A stretch of 10,009 bases of DNA. Source: Chloroflexota bacterium (GTDB lineage Bacteria; Chloroflexota; Anaerolineae; UBA1429). The stretch spans positions 1 through 10,009 of the forward strand of contig JAAZBY010000427.1 of NCBI GenBank assembly GCA_012513595.1, given 5' to 3'. The notes beneath the pieces were generated by a model that saw nothing but the letters and a program-made list of their open reading frames with translations, had not been told where the DNA came from and did not search any database. Positions 1-5,810 of this stretch are shown here, one piece after another; positions within the stretch are counted from its first letter, which is position 1, and the number at the start of each line of letters is the position of its first letter. A program made the position numbers and the translations under genes.

Positions 1-323
1 ACTCCCCAGGCGGTATGGCGGATCCAGTCTGGGAAGGAGTTGCACCCCGGCGTCAGGGCTGTATAGCCCACCCGGTCGACGGCGATGTTCTCGATGTGCA
101 CCGCCAGGCAATCCCCGGGTTGGGCGCCGTCGACGGCCACCACCACGGTCGGGTTGGGGCCGCTGCTCTTCTCCGGGGAAAAGACGTCGTCGATGCTTTG
201 GAGCCAGGGCCCCGAACAGAGCTCAGTCTCGGCGAGAAAGGTCTCACCGGGTGAGACGGTCAAGGTGGGACGGTTGAAGCGGGAGTGGGCGCGATAGACG
301 ACCTCGCGGCTGACTCTTTTCAT
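1..323 (-). CDS. Acetamidase/formamidase family protein (N-terminal part, runs off left edge)
   Basis: The minus-strand frame opens with ATG at 323-321 and stays open to the window edge, giving 107 residues. The protein begins MKRVSREVVYRAHSRFN and continues with LTVSPGETFLAETE, SIDDVF, GPNPTVVVAVDGAQPGDCLA, then HIENIAVDRVGYTALTPG. The order 'PGE..., NP..., V.GA.PGD.LAVHI..I' is that of the first third of the FmdA/AmdA acetamidase/formamidase family, cytoplasmic enzymes that release ammonia from short amides. The start is supported by GGAGGT four bases before ATG. A well-spaced promoter (371-399) lies upstream. The catalytic part is outside the window, so the substrate cannot be judged and the gene may act on something other than formamide or acetamide. 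The family call is by recognition of motif order, not alignment. Confidence 0.7.
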   Translation of the reverse strand, partial: MKRVSREVVYRAHSRFNRPTLTVSPGETFLAETELCSGPWLQSIDDVFSPEKSSGPNPTVVVAVDGAQPGDCLAVHIENIAVDRVGYTALTPGCNSFPDWIRHTAWG

Positions 324-370
324 GGGGACCTCCACGGGCTGGTCGGTGCGGGCAGCGGCCGGGCAGCACG

Positions 371-399
371 ACTCTACCATCGGGGTGGGGGCCTGTCAA
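371..399 (-). promoter_or_regulatory. Sigma-70-type promoter for the acetamidase/formamidase gene
   Basis: On the minus strand a perfect TTGACA (399-394) is followed after exactly 17 bases by TAGAGT (376-371), five of six matches to TATAAT... except for the G at position four and T-to-G change noted by eye; the A2 and T6 key bases are kept. Transcription would start near 364, leaving a leader of about 40 nt to the ATG at 323. It lies back to back with the plus-strand promoter at 406-434. Confidence 0.65.
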
Positions 400-405
400 C
401 GGTGC

Positions 406-434
406 TTGCCGGGGCCGGGGGTTGTTGCTAGAAT
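406..434 (+). promoter_or_regulatory. Extended -10 promoter for the membrane protein gene
   Basis: TTGCCG (406-411), a 17-base spacer, then TAGAAT (429-434), which differs from TATAAT at one base. TG at 426-427 placed one base before the hexamer gives an extended -10. The start would be near 441, about 25 nt before the ATG at 466. Its -35 is separated by only six bases (400-405) from the -35 of the divergent promoter. Confidence 0.55.
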
Positions 435-465
435 CGCGCCCAGGTGCCCAGCCGGCGGGGGAGCC

Positions 466-2643
466 ATGCCCACAGCGATCCAGACCGCACTAGCCCACGT
501 AACCCGGCGTGTACGCGCCGTGGCACGGGAAAGTCGTGCCGTGGCACGGGAAAGTCGTGCCGTAGCACGGCAAAGTCGTGCCGTAGCCGGGCGCTTCGCC
601 GGGCGCGCAGCGGAGCGCGCCAGCGCCCTCCTCGGCAGCGCCCAGTGGCGCCTGTACGCCTTGGTGGCAGCTGTGGCCCTTTACCTGCGCCTGCGCGCGC
701 TGGACGCCACGCCGATCACGCCCAGCCTGGCCAGAACCTTGGCGGCCGCGGCCTCCCTGGCGCGCAGCGGCGTACTGCCCTCCTCTGGGGCAGGGGCCGG
801 CCACTCTGCGTTCCTGTCCTACCTGTTCGCCGTTCCCGCCCTCCTGAGCCGCGACGCGCGCTGGCCGCTTGTGCTGCTGGCGGTGCTCCAGGCCGCCGGC
901 TTGGTGGCCTTCGTGGCGCTGGTTAGCAGGCGCTACGGCCGCTGGGCCGCCGGTATGGCGGGGCTATGGTGGGCCGCCAACCCCTGGGCAGTCCTGCAGG
1001 TGCAGGGCGCCGGGGTGGCCGCCTTGCTCCCGGTCCTCACGGTCGTATCCCTGGGCGGGCTGCTGCGGGCCGTGGTCGACCGCAACCCGTGGGGCTGGAC
1101 CCTGGCCGCAGCCGCCCTGGGGGCGGGCGCGGCACTATCGCCTTGGGGGCTGGCGCTCGGGGCAGCTCTGCCGCTGGCGGTGGTGGCCTACCATCGGCGG
1201 GTATCGTGGCCGCACCTCCTCCTGGGCCTGGGCATCGGGTTGCTCATGGCGGGCCCCTCCCTGTACGGGGCGAACCTGACCCGCTTGGCCACCGTGCGGG
1301 CTGCCTTTGGCGAGGCCCGCGCGGTGGGGACCCTGCTGCGCCGCGCAGGCGACGCTCTGCTGGCGCTGCGCCGGGCGCATTCCGGCCTCGGCGCACAGGG
1401 GCTGGCCGCGCCCGCGCTGCCGGCCGCCCTCGGCTGGCCGCGCGCCGGGCTGCTGGATGAGGGCGCCGGGTGGTTGGCCGTGGCCGGCTGGCTCTGCCTG
1501 GGGCCGTTGGCGCTGACTGCCTGGGGGCACTGGAAGGCCCGCCAGGACCCGGCCGTTTTCCTGCTGCCGGCGCTGACCGCCTGGGGGCCGTTGGCGCTCC
1601 TCGTGTTGGCCCGCGTCGCGCCGAATGCCGAAGGCCTGGCCGCGCTGCAGCCGCTCGGCTTCCTGGGGGGCAGCCTGCTCATTACACGGCTGCCGGGCGC
1701 CCTGGCGCGGCGCGGGACGGGTGGACGCCGGCTGGCCCTGGCCGCGGCGGGGACGCTGGGCGTCCTGGCGGCGGCCCTCATCGGCTGGCAGGGCGCTACG
1801 TCCATACACCTGCAGGAAAGCCCGGCGGGCTGGGACTCCGTGCCGGAGGAGCGGGCCGGCGTACCGCTCCGCTTCTGGCACAATACCGCCAACGTCCTGC
1901 TCCGGCAGGCCCAGGCGGCCGGGACGGCGCAGGTCTGGCAGCTGGTGGACGAAGAGACGCCCCTTCGCCTGGACGGCGCCGTGCTGCCCTACCTGCTCGG
2001 CGGGCAGGTGCGCCTGGTGCCGCTAGGGCCGCACGCCATGTACCTGCCCGCCGGGCGGCCGGGCGTCTACCTGCGCCTGGCGGAGGGCAGCGAGGCCGAC
2101 GCGCCCCTGCCCGCCGCTTCCGGTGAAGACAAGGGGCTGGTGCTGGCCCCAGATGGCGCGGCGCACGCCACGGTGACGGTTGCCACGGCCCGGCCGGTCG
2201 ACGCCGTCCTCGATGAGATCGGCACCGCCACGGACGTGCGCTTCCAGGTGGGCCTGTCGCTCCTGGGGTACGACTGGCCCGCCGAGGCGCTCCCCGGGGG
2301 GACCGCCCGCCTGTGCACCTATTGGACCTTTGCCGACGTCCCCGAGGGGGAGCGGGACGTTGCCCACCGGCTGACCGTGCGGCTCCTGGCAGCCGACGGA
2401 CGCACCGTGGCGGAGGCCGCCGGCCTGGGCCTGCGCGAGGCGGACTGGGCCGTCGGCTATCTGCTGGCCCAGTGGCACGATCTGGACATCCCCGCAGACC
2501 TGGCCGAGGGCGAACTGGCCCTGGGCGTCGAGGTCGTCCGGCTGGACGCGCAGGGCCGCCCCCTCCCGCCGCAGGTGGACCTCCCGGGGGAGACGAGTGC
2601 CGTCCTTGGCCAGGTGCCCATCGCGCTCGGCGCGCCGCGCTAG
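466..2643 (+). CDS. GT-C-like (PMT/GT39-type) membrane protein with C-terminal beta-rich domain
   Basis: The product is 725 residues from ATG 466. I prefer this start to the in-frame ATG at 322 because GGGGAG lies just upstream, a promoter sits at 406-434, and the extra 48 residues would overlap the divergent gene start. Residues 1-60 are Arg/Ala-rich with tandem heptads. About 11-12 hydrophobic segments lie between residues 61 and 440 (for example 61-78, 133-152, 182-203, 248-266, 334-353, 362-382, 422-440). Residues 441-725 are soluble and probably extracytoplasmic. The tail has the pattern FQVGLSLLGYDWPAEAL...CTYWTF...WHDLDIPADLAEGELALGV, a beta-sandwich style common behind Chloroflexota GT-C proteins. 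Family members move sugars from lipid-linked donors. Here the first loop (LDATPITPSLAR, 79-90) lacks the acidic pair usually found there, so activity is doubtful. Family assignment is from architecture and is moderate. Confidence 0.6.
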   Translation: MPTAIQTALAHVTRRVRAVARESRAVARESRAVARQSRAVAGRFAGRAAERASALLGSAQWRLYALVAAVALYLRLRALDATPITPSLARTLAAAASLARSGVLPSSGAGAGHSAFLSYLFAVPALLSRDARWPLVLLAVLQAAGLVAFVALVSRRYGRWAAGMAGLWWAANPWAVLQVQGAGVAALLPVLTVVSLGGLLRAVVDRNPWGWTLAAAALGAGAALSPWGLALGAALPLAVVAYHRRVSWPHLLLGLGIGLLMAGPSLYGANLTRLATVRAAFGEARAVGTLLRRAGDALLALRRAHSGLGAQGLAAPALPAALGWPRAGLLDEGAGWLAVAGWLCLGPLALTAWGHWKARQDPAVFLLPALTAWGPLALLVLARVAPNAEGLAALQPLGFLGGSLLITRLPGALARRGTGGRRLALAAAGTLGVLAAALIGWQGATSIHLQESPAGWDSVPEERAGVPLRFWHNTANVLLRQAQAAGTAQVWQLVDEETPLRLDGAVLPYLLGGQVRLVPLGPHAMYLPAGRPGVYLRLAEGSEADAPLPAASGEDKGLVLAPDGAAHATVTVATARPVDAVLDEIGTATDVRFQVGLSLLGYDWPAEALPGGTARLCTYWTFADVPEGERDVAHRLTVRLLAADGRTVAEAAGLGLREADWAVGYLLAQWHDLDIPADLAEGELALGVEVVRLDAQGRPLPPQVDLPGETSAVLGQVPIALGAPR
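517..590 (+). repeat. In-frame 21-bp tandem repeat (about 3.5 copies) coding RAVARES-type heptads
   Basis: Units lie at 517-537, 538-558 and 559-579, followed by a partial fourth from 580. Units 1 and 2 are identical; unit 3 differs at two bases. They code residues 18-41 of the membrane protein as AVARESR, AVARESR, AVARQSR, AVA. The result is a strongly basic, probably helical N-terminal stretch on the cytoplasmic side by the positive-inside rule. The unit junctions are also near-palindromic (CGTGCC GT GGCACG at 535-548). The perfect match of the first two copies points to recent duplication or slippage. Confidence 0.9.
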
Positions 2644-2652
2644 GCGGCCGGT

Positions 2653-2674
2653 TGCGCTGATCTTGCGCAGCGCA
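2653..2674 (+). terminator. Weak hairpin after the membrane protein gene
   Basis: TGCGCTG (2653-2659) and CAGCGCA (2668-2674) form a 7-bp perfect stem with an 8-base loop, nine bases after the TAG stop. There is no real T-tract, only ATTT some nine bases later, and that overlaps the next -35 box. It may stabilise the 3' end or weakly terminate. Confidence 0.3.
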
Positions 2675-2684
2675 TCGCGCCGAT

Positions 2685-2712
2685 TTGACAGAACACGCCT
2701 CCTGGTTATAGT
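2685..2712 (+). promoter_or_regulatory. Sigma-70-type promoter of the rnj leader
   Basis: A perfect TTGACA (2685-2690), a 16-base spacer and TATAGT (2707-2712) make the best promoter match in the window. It lies in a locally AT-richer patch (2684-2735). Transcription would start near 2719, about 187 nt before the RNase J ATG and about 130 nt before the intrinsic terminator at 2848. Confidence 0.7.
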
Positions 2713-2729
2713 GATAGTAGTGCAGTTTG

Positions 2730-2755
2730 CTGTTCTGCGAGGTCAGAGAGAACAG
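2730..2755 (+). promoter_or_regulatory. Perfect 7-bp dyad downstream of the rnj promoter (operator or leader hairpin)
   Basis: CTGTTCT (2730-2736) is the exact reverse complement of AGAACAG (2749-2755), with 12 bases between. It begins about eleven bases after the predicted transcription start. It could be an operator for a dimeric repressor or the first hairpin of the leader RNA. I do not recognise it as a known operator. Confidence 0.45.
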
Positions 2756-2763
2756 TCTGGTAC

Positions 2764-2832
2764 GTATCAGGACGATTCCGGCGGATACCAATCCTGCGGA
2801 TCGGCGAGATCCGCGTGACTGCTATCCGGAAT
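2764..2832 (+). promoter_or_regulatory. Structured 5' leader element upstream of RNase J
   Basis: An outer stem ATTCCGG (2775-2781) / CCGGAAT (2826-2832) can enclose a perfect 7-bp hairpin GCGGATC (2796-2802) / GATCCGC (2808-2814) with loop GGCGA. Other pairings compete: CGGATA (2782-2787) with TATCCG (2823-2828), and GTATC (2764-2768) with GATAC (2784-2788). GGCGG (2780-2784) can also pair with CCGCC (2848-2852), the 5' arm of the terminator stem, which would be an antitermination pairing. I match it to no known riboswitch or T-box. Stems were found by eye and no folding energy was computed. Confidence 0.45.
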
Positions 2833-2847
2833 AGAAGCGCAGGCAGG

Positions 2848-2873
2848 CCGCCCTCTGTACTGGGCGGTTTTTT
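2848..2873 (+). terminator. Intrinsic terminator inside the RNase J leader
   Basis: CCGCCC (2848-2853) and GGGCGG (2862-2867) form a 6-bp all-GC stem with an 8-base loop. Six T follow at once (2868-2873). This is the only textbook intrinsic terminator in the window. It stands 32 bases before the RNase J start and after that gene's only visible promoter, so it would act as an attenuator or end a small RNA of about 155 nt. Confidence 0.8.
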
Positions 2874-2905
2874 CTGTTGAGAAAGGGATCGGAATCGAAC
2901 AAGTT

Positions 2906-4567
2906 ATGGCACAGTCTTTGCGCGTACTGCCCCTGGGAGGCATGGGGGAGATCGGCCGAAATTGCCTCGTCCTCGAGTACCAGGAGAACATCCTGGTCAT
3001 TGACGCGGGAATCATGTTCCCGACGGAAGACATGCCCGGCGTGGATGTGGTCATCCCGGACTTTACCTACCTCGTCGAGAGGCAGGACCAGGTTCGGGGG
3101 ATCATCCTCACCCACGGGCACGAAGACCACATCGGTGGCCTGCCCTACCTCGTCAACAACGTCAAGGCGCCCATCTATGCGACGCCGCTGACGCGCGGCC
3201 TGGTCGAGGCCAAGCTACGCTCGCGCGCCCTGCGCGACACCGTCGAACTGAACACCATCCATCCCGGCGAGGTGATCGACCTGGGCGTGTTCAAGGTGGA
3301 GCCGTTCCACGTGAACCACTCCATCCCTGACGCGGTGGGCTTTGCCATCCGCACGCCGGTGGGCCTGGTGGTGCACACCGGCGATTTCAAGATCGACCAC
3401 ACGCCGCTGGATGGCCGCCCGATCGACCTGGGCGAGCTGGCCGCCTTCTCACGCGAGGGGGTGCGGCTGCTCCTGTCGGACTCGACCAACGCCGAGTCGC
3501 CCGGCTACACGCCCTCCGAGAGCGACCTGGAGGACACCTTCCATCAGGTGTTTGCCAGGGCCAAGGGCCGCATCGTGGTGGCCACGTTTGCGTCGCTCCT
3601 GTCGCGCGTGCAGCTGGTGATCGAGACGGCCGCGCGCTTCGGGCGGCGGGTAGCCGTGGCTGGCCGCAGCATGGAAGAGAACATCGCCATTGCCGAGCGG
3701 CTGGGCTACGTGCGCTTCCCCGAGGGGACGCGCGTGCCGCTCCATGAGATCGGCTCCCTGCCTGACCAGGAGGTCTGCATCCTGGCGACCGGCTCGCAAG
3801 GCGAGCCGAACGCCGCCCTGGGCCGCATGGCCGCCGGCAGCTTCCGCGGCGTCGTGATCGGCGACGGAGACACGGTGCTGCTCTCGTCGCGGGCCATCCC
3901 CGGGAACGAGACGGCCATCCTCCGCAACATCGATACGCTCTTTATGCGCGGGGCGGAGGTGATCTACGGGGAGAGGGCGGGGATCCACGTGTCCGGCCAC
4001 GCCGGGCAGGAGGAGCTCAAGACGCTCCTCAACCTGTTGCGGCCGCAGCACTTTGTGCCTATCCACGGCGCCTACCGCATGCTGCACATGCACGCGCGCA
4101 TGGCCCACGAGATGGGCATCCCCGTGGCCAATACTACCATTCTGCAGAACGGCCAGCCGCTTGACCTCGACCGGCGGACGGCCACGGTCGGCGAGCAGGT
4201 CGAGGTGCAGACGGTCTATGTGGACGGCTCCCTGGTCGGCGACGTCGGCTCGACGATCCTGCGCGACCGCGCAGCGCTCGCCCAGGACGGCTTTGTGGTG
4301 GCGCGTGTGGCGCTGGACCGTGACTCGGGCCAGCTCACCGCCGACCCGGAGATCGTCACCCAGGGGTTCGTCTATGCCCCCAACGCTGCCGACCTGATGG
4401 AGACGGCGGAGACCGCCATCGCCGACGTCGTGCGGGGCGACGGCAACGGGCACAGCGGGTCGGAGCCGCAGGACGTCGGCCGGCTGATCAAGCGGCGCCT
4501 GGAGCACCTCTTCTACGACGAGACCAAGCGTCGGCCCGTGGTGGTGCCGATGGTCAAGTTCAGCTAG
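2906..4567 (+). CDS. rnj: Ribonuclease J
   Basis: This 553-residue metallo-beta-lactamase/beta-CASP ribonuclease has the normal length for the family. It begins MAQSLRVLPLGGMGEIGRN, the typical RNase J opening. Metal ligands are visible: HGHEDH at 70-75, H138 in VNHSIPD, D160 in HTGDFK, and the last His in PIHGAY (H387). The beta-CASP part shows SDSTNAE (191-197), LATGSQGEP (293-301) and HVSGHA (361-366). The C-terminal domain ends KRRPVVVPMVKFS. RNase J joins 5'-3' exonuclease and endonuclease activity and acts in mRNA decay and rRNA maturation in the cytoplasm. The Shine-Dalgarno is weak (GGA 12 bases before ATG), but the N-terminal match fixes the start. Residues 228-234 read FASLLSR where many homologues have FASN. 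The structured leader with a terminator suggests transcriptional control, perhaps by its own activity. Confidence 0.95.
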   Translation: MAQSLRVLPLGGMGEIGRNCLVLEYQENILVIDAGIMFPTEDMPGVDVVIPDFTYLVERQDQVRGIILTHGHEDHIGGLPYLVNNVKAPIYATPLTRGLVEAKLRSRALRDTVELNTIHPGEVIDLGVFKVEPFHVNHSIPDAVGFAIRTPVGLVVHTGDFKIDHTPLDGRPIDLGELAAFSREGVRLLLSDSTNAESPGYTPSESDLEDTFHQVFARAKGRIVVATFASLLSRVQLVIETAARFGRRVAVAGRSMEENIAIAERLGYVRFPEGTRVPLHEIGSLPDQEVCILATGSQGEPNAALGRMAAGSFRGVVIGDGDTVLLSSRAIPGNETAILRNIDTLFMRGAEVIYGERAGIHVSGHAGQEELKTLLNLLRPQHFVPIHGAYRMLHMHARMAHEMGIPVANTTILQNGQPLDLDRRTATVGEQVEVQTVYVDGSLVGDVGSTILRDRAALAQDGFVVARVALDRDSGQLTADPEIVTQGFVYAPNAADLMETAETAIADVVRGDGNGHSGSEPQDVGRLIKRRLEHLFYDETKRRPVVVPMVKFS

Positions 4568-4584
4568 CGGAGCGCCCACTCCGC
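4567..4584 (+). terminator. Hairpin at the RNase J stop codon
   Basis: GCGGAG (4567-4572) and CTCCGC (4579-4584) form a 6-bp stem whose first base is the last base of the TAG stop. There is no T-tract, so it is at most a 3'-end stabiliser or a factor-dependent stop. Confidence 0.25.
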
Positions 4585-4604
4585 GAGGGCTGCTGTCTGT
4601 TCTA

Positions 4605-4697
4605 GACCCCCGGGTTCCGTCGGCCGTTTCTGGCCGGGGATCCGGGGGTCGTGGCGTCTGGGCCCCGGGAGCCGGCGACCCCGGGGTCTGGAGACGC
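4605..4697. terminator. Two adjacent compound hairpins between convergent genes
   Basis: First structure: GACCCCCGG (4605-4613) / CCGGGGGTC (4642-4650), 9 bp perfect, enclosing CGGCC (4621-4625) / GGCCG (4632-4636). Second structure: GCGTCT (4654-4659) / AGACGC (4692-4697), enclosing CCCCGG (4663-4668) / CCGGGG (4681-4686); the 12-bp palindrome GACCCCGGGGTC is at 4677-4688. They fill the 142-bp gap between the stop of RNase J and the stop of the minus-strand gene. That is where a two-way terminator is expected. Neither has a T-tract, so they may instead be a REP-like extragenic repeat. Confidence 0.45.
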
Positions 4698-4709
4698 AGC
4701 CCCTCCCCG

Positions 4710-5765
4710 TCAGAGGTCCTCCCGCGTCACCCGCGGGAACTGCAGCACATAGTCGGGGCCAAAGGCGCCGGCGGGCGTGCGAAAGCCGGGCGGCACCTCG
4801 CCGGCGGCCACCCGCCGCACCGACTCCAGGGCCGTCCCTACGGTGAGCGTGTACGGCTCCGGCGCGTGCAAGCGAGACGTGGCCGTGCGGCCGCTGCTGT
4901 CGGCGATCTGGGCCCACACGTGGGCCATGGCGTGCTGGCGGGCGGCCTCGCCCGGGCCCGTTTCGACCAGGCGCAGCGCCACATCGGCAGTCCGCCGCAC
5001 CCAGCGAGCCCGCAAGAGCGGCCGCAGTAACCGCGTCGCGCGCAGGAGCAGCCCCAGTGACGGCGGCCCCGAGGCGTAGGTCGTGATGCTCGGGATGCCG
5101 GTGGTATAGTAGGCGCTCGAGACGTCGGCCAGGGGGACGCTGATGGCCGGCACTGGGCCGGCGCCGAGGTGCACGGTGCGGGTGCGCCAGGCGGCAGGCA
5201 CCTGTACGAGCCGGCCGCCCCGCCGCACAAAGCCGCCCTGGGGGGCGGCCTCCAGCATGGTCAGGGCCGTCCCCCGCGAGAGCCCCACCACGCCCTGCAC
5301 GGCGATCTCGAGTGACGTGGCGCCCGGCAGCCGCCTGGCCACGTGCAGCGCCAGGCAATCGGTCGGGACGACGTCGAACCCCACCCCCGGCATCAGGACG
5401 ATGCCCGCCCGGTGGGCGATGGCCGACCGCGCCCGCAGCCGATCAAAGACGCGGAACTCCCCGGCCAGGTCCAGGTAGTGTACTCCGGCGCGCAGGCAGG
5501 CCGTCACGACGCGTTCGACCGTCCCGGCGATGGGCCCGGCGCAGTTCAGGACGGCGCGCACGCGGGAAAAGGCGTCTCCCAGGGCGGTTGCGTCGTCAAG
5601 GGGGGCCACGCAGTACTCCAGGCCCAAGAGCGCGGCCTGGGCGGAGAGCCGGGCAGCGTCCCGGCCACAGAGGAGCGGCCGGAGGCCGGCCTCCACCGCG
5701 GCCCTGGCGATCAGCCTGCCCGTGTAGCCGTAGGATCCGTACAGGGCGAACAGGCCGTCTTCGAT
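4710..5765 (-). CDS. Saccharopine dehydrogenase-like NAD(P)-binding protein
   Basis: From an ATC codon at 5765 the product is 351 residues. GSYGYTG (residues 10-16) is the glycine-rich dinucleotide loop, followed by GRD at 34-36, NCAGP at 74-78, HYLDLAGE at 96-103 and PGVGFDVVPTDC at 126-137. These match the saccharopine dehydrogenase NADP-binding family (trans-acting enoyl reductase-like, COG3268 type), cytoplasmic oxidoreductases of mostly unknown substrate. It is the last gene of the minus-strand cluster, 45 bp after the GRE. Start choice: the frame is open to 5810, but the only ATG/GTG/TTG is GTG 5696, which removes the Rossmann loop. ATC 5765 has GGAGGG nine bases upstream; CTG 5753 is the other candidate. 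The substrate is unknown, and a link to the GRE product is inference. Confidence 0.75.
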   Translation of the reverse strand: MEDGLFALYGSYGYTGRLIARAAVEAGLRPLLCGRDAARLSAQAALLGLEYCVAPLDDATALGDAFSRVRAVLNCAGPIAGTVERVVTACLRAGVHYLDLAGEFRVFDRLRARSAIAHRAGIVLMPGVGFDVVPTDCLALHVARRLPGATSLEIAVQGVVGLSRGTALTMLEAAPQGGFVRRGGRLVQVPAAWRTRTVHLGAGPVPAISVPLADVSSAYYTTGIPSITTYASGPPSLGLLLRATRLLRPLLRARWVRRTADVALRLVETGPGEAARQHAMAHVWAQIADSSGRTATSRLHAPEPYTLTVGTALESVRRVAAGEVPPGFRTPAGAFGPDYVLQFPRVTREDL

Positions 5766-5767
5766 GG

Positions 5768-5782
5768 CTCCTCTCCCTCCTC
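5768..5782 (-). promoter_or_regulatory. Purine-rich ribosome binding region pointing to a non-ATG start
   Basis: On the minus strand the run GAGGAGGGAGAGGAG (5782-5768) ends two bases before ATC 5765. GGAGGG within it is nine bases from ATC, an ideal spacing, while the GTG at 5696 has no such site close by. This supports initiation at or next to 5765. Confidence 0.55.
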
Positions 5783-5810
5783 GCCGCCCGGCGCATGGCC
5801 GGGGGGCGGC

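Noticed and set aside
322..465. Extension of the membrane protein to an upstream in-frame ATG at 322
   Set aside because: It would overlap the divergent gene's start and the two promoters, and it has no ribosome site comparable to the one before 466.
517..590. Short tandem repeats as a CRISPR array
   Set aside because: The units are directly adjacent with no spacers and are in frame inside a protein gene.
1796..2791. Long minus-strand reading frame opposite the end of the membrane protein gene and the rnj leader
   Set aside because: Its composition is Pro/Arg/Gly-rich with no recognisable motif, as expected for the shadow of a GC-rich gene.
2719..2873. T-box or known riboswitch upstream of RNase J
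   Set aside because: No T-box consensus or other riboswitch core that I recognise is present; it is listed only as an unclassified structured leader.
3449..4579. 376-codon minus-strand frame opposite RNase J
   Set aside because: The plus strand is clearly RNase J with all motifs; the antisense product is His/Arg/Val-rich and unlike any family I know.
5596..5796. Small frame starting at ATG 5796 between the GRE and the Rossmann protein
   Set aside because: It is in a different frame from the Rossmann protein, is Arg-rich and shows no family pattern; it would only matter if there were a frameshift error.
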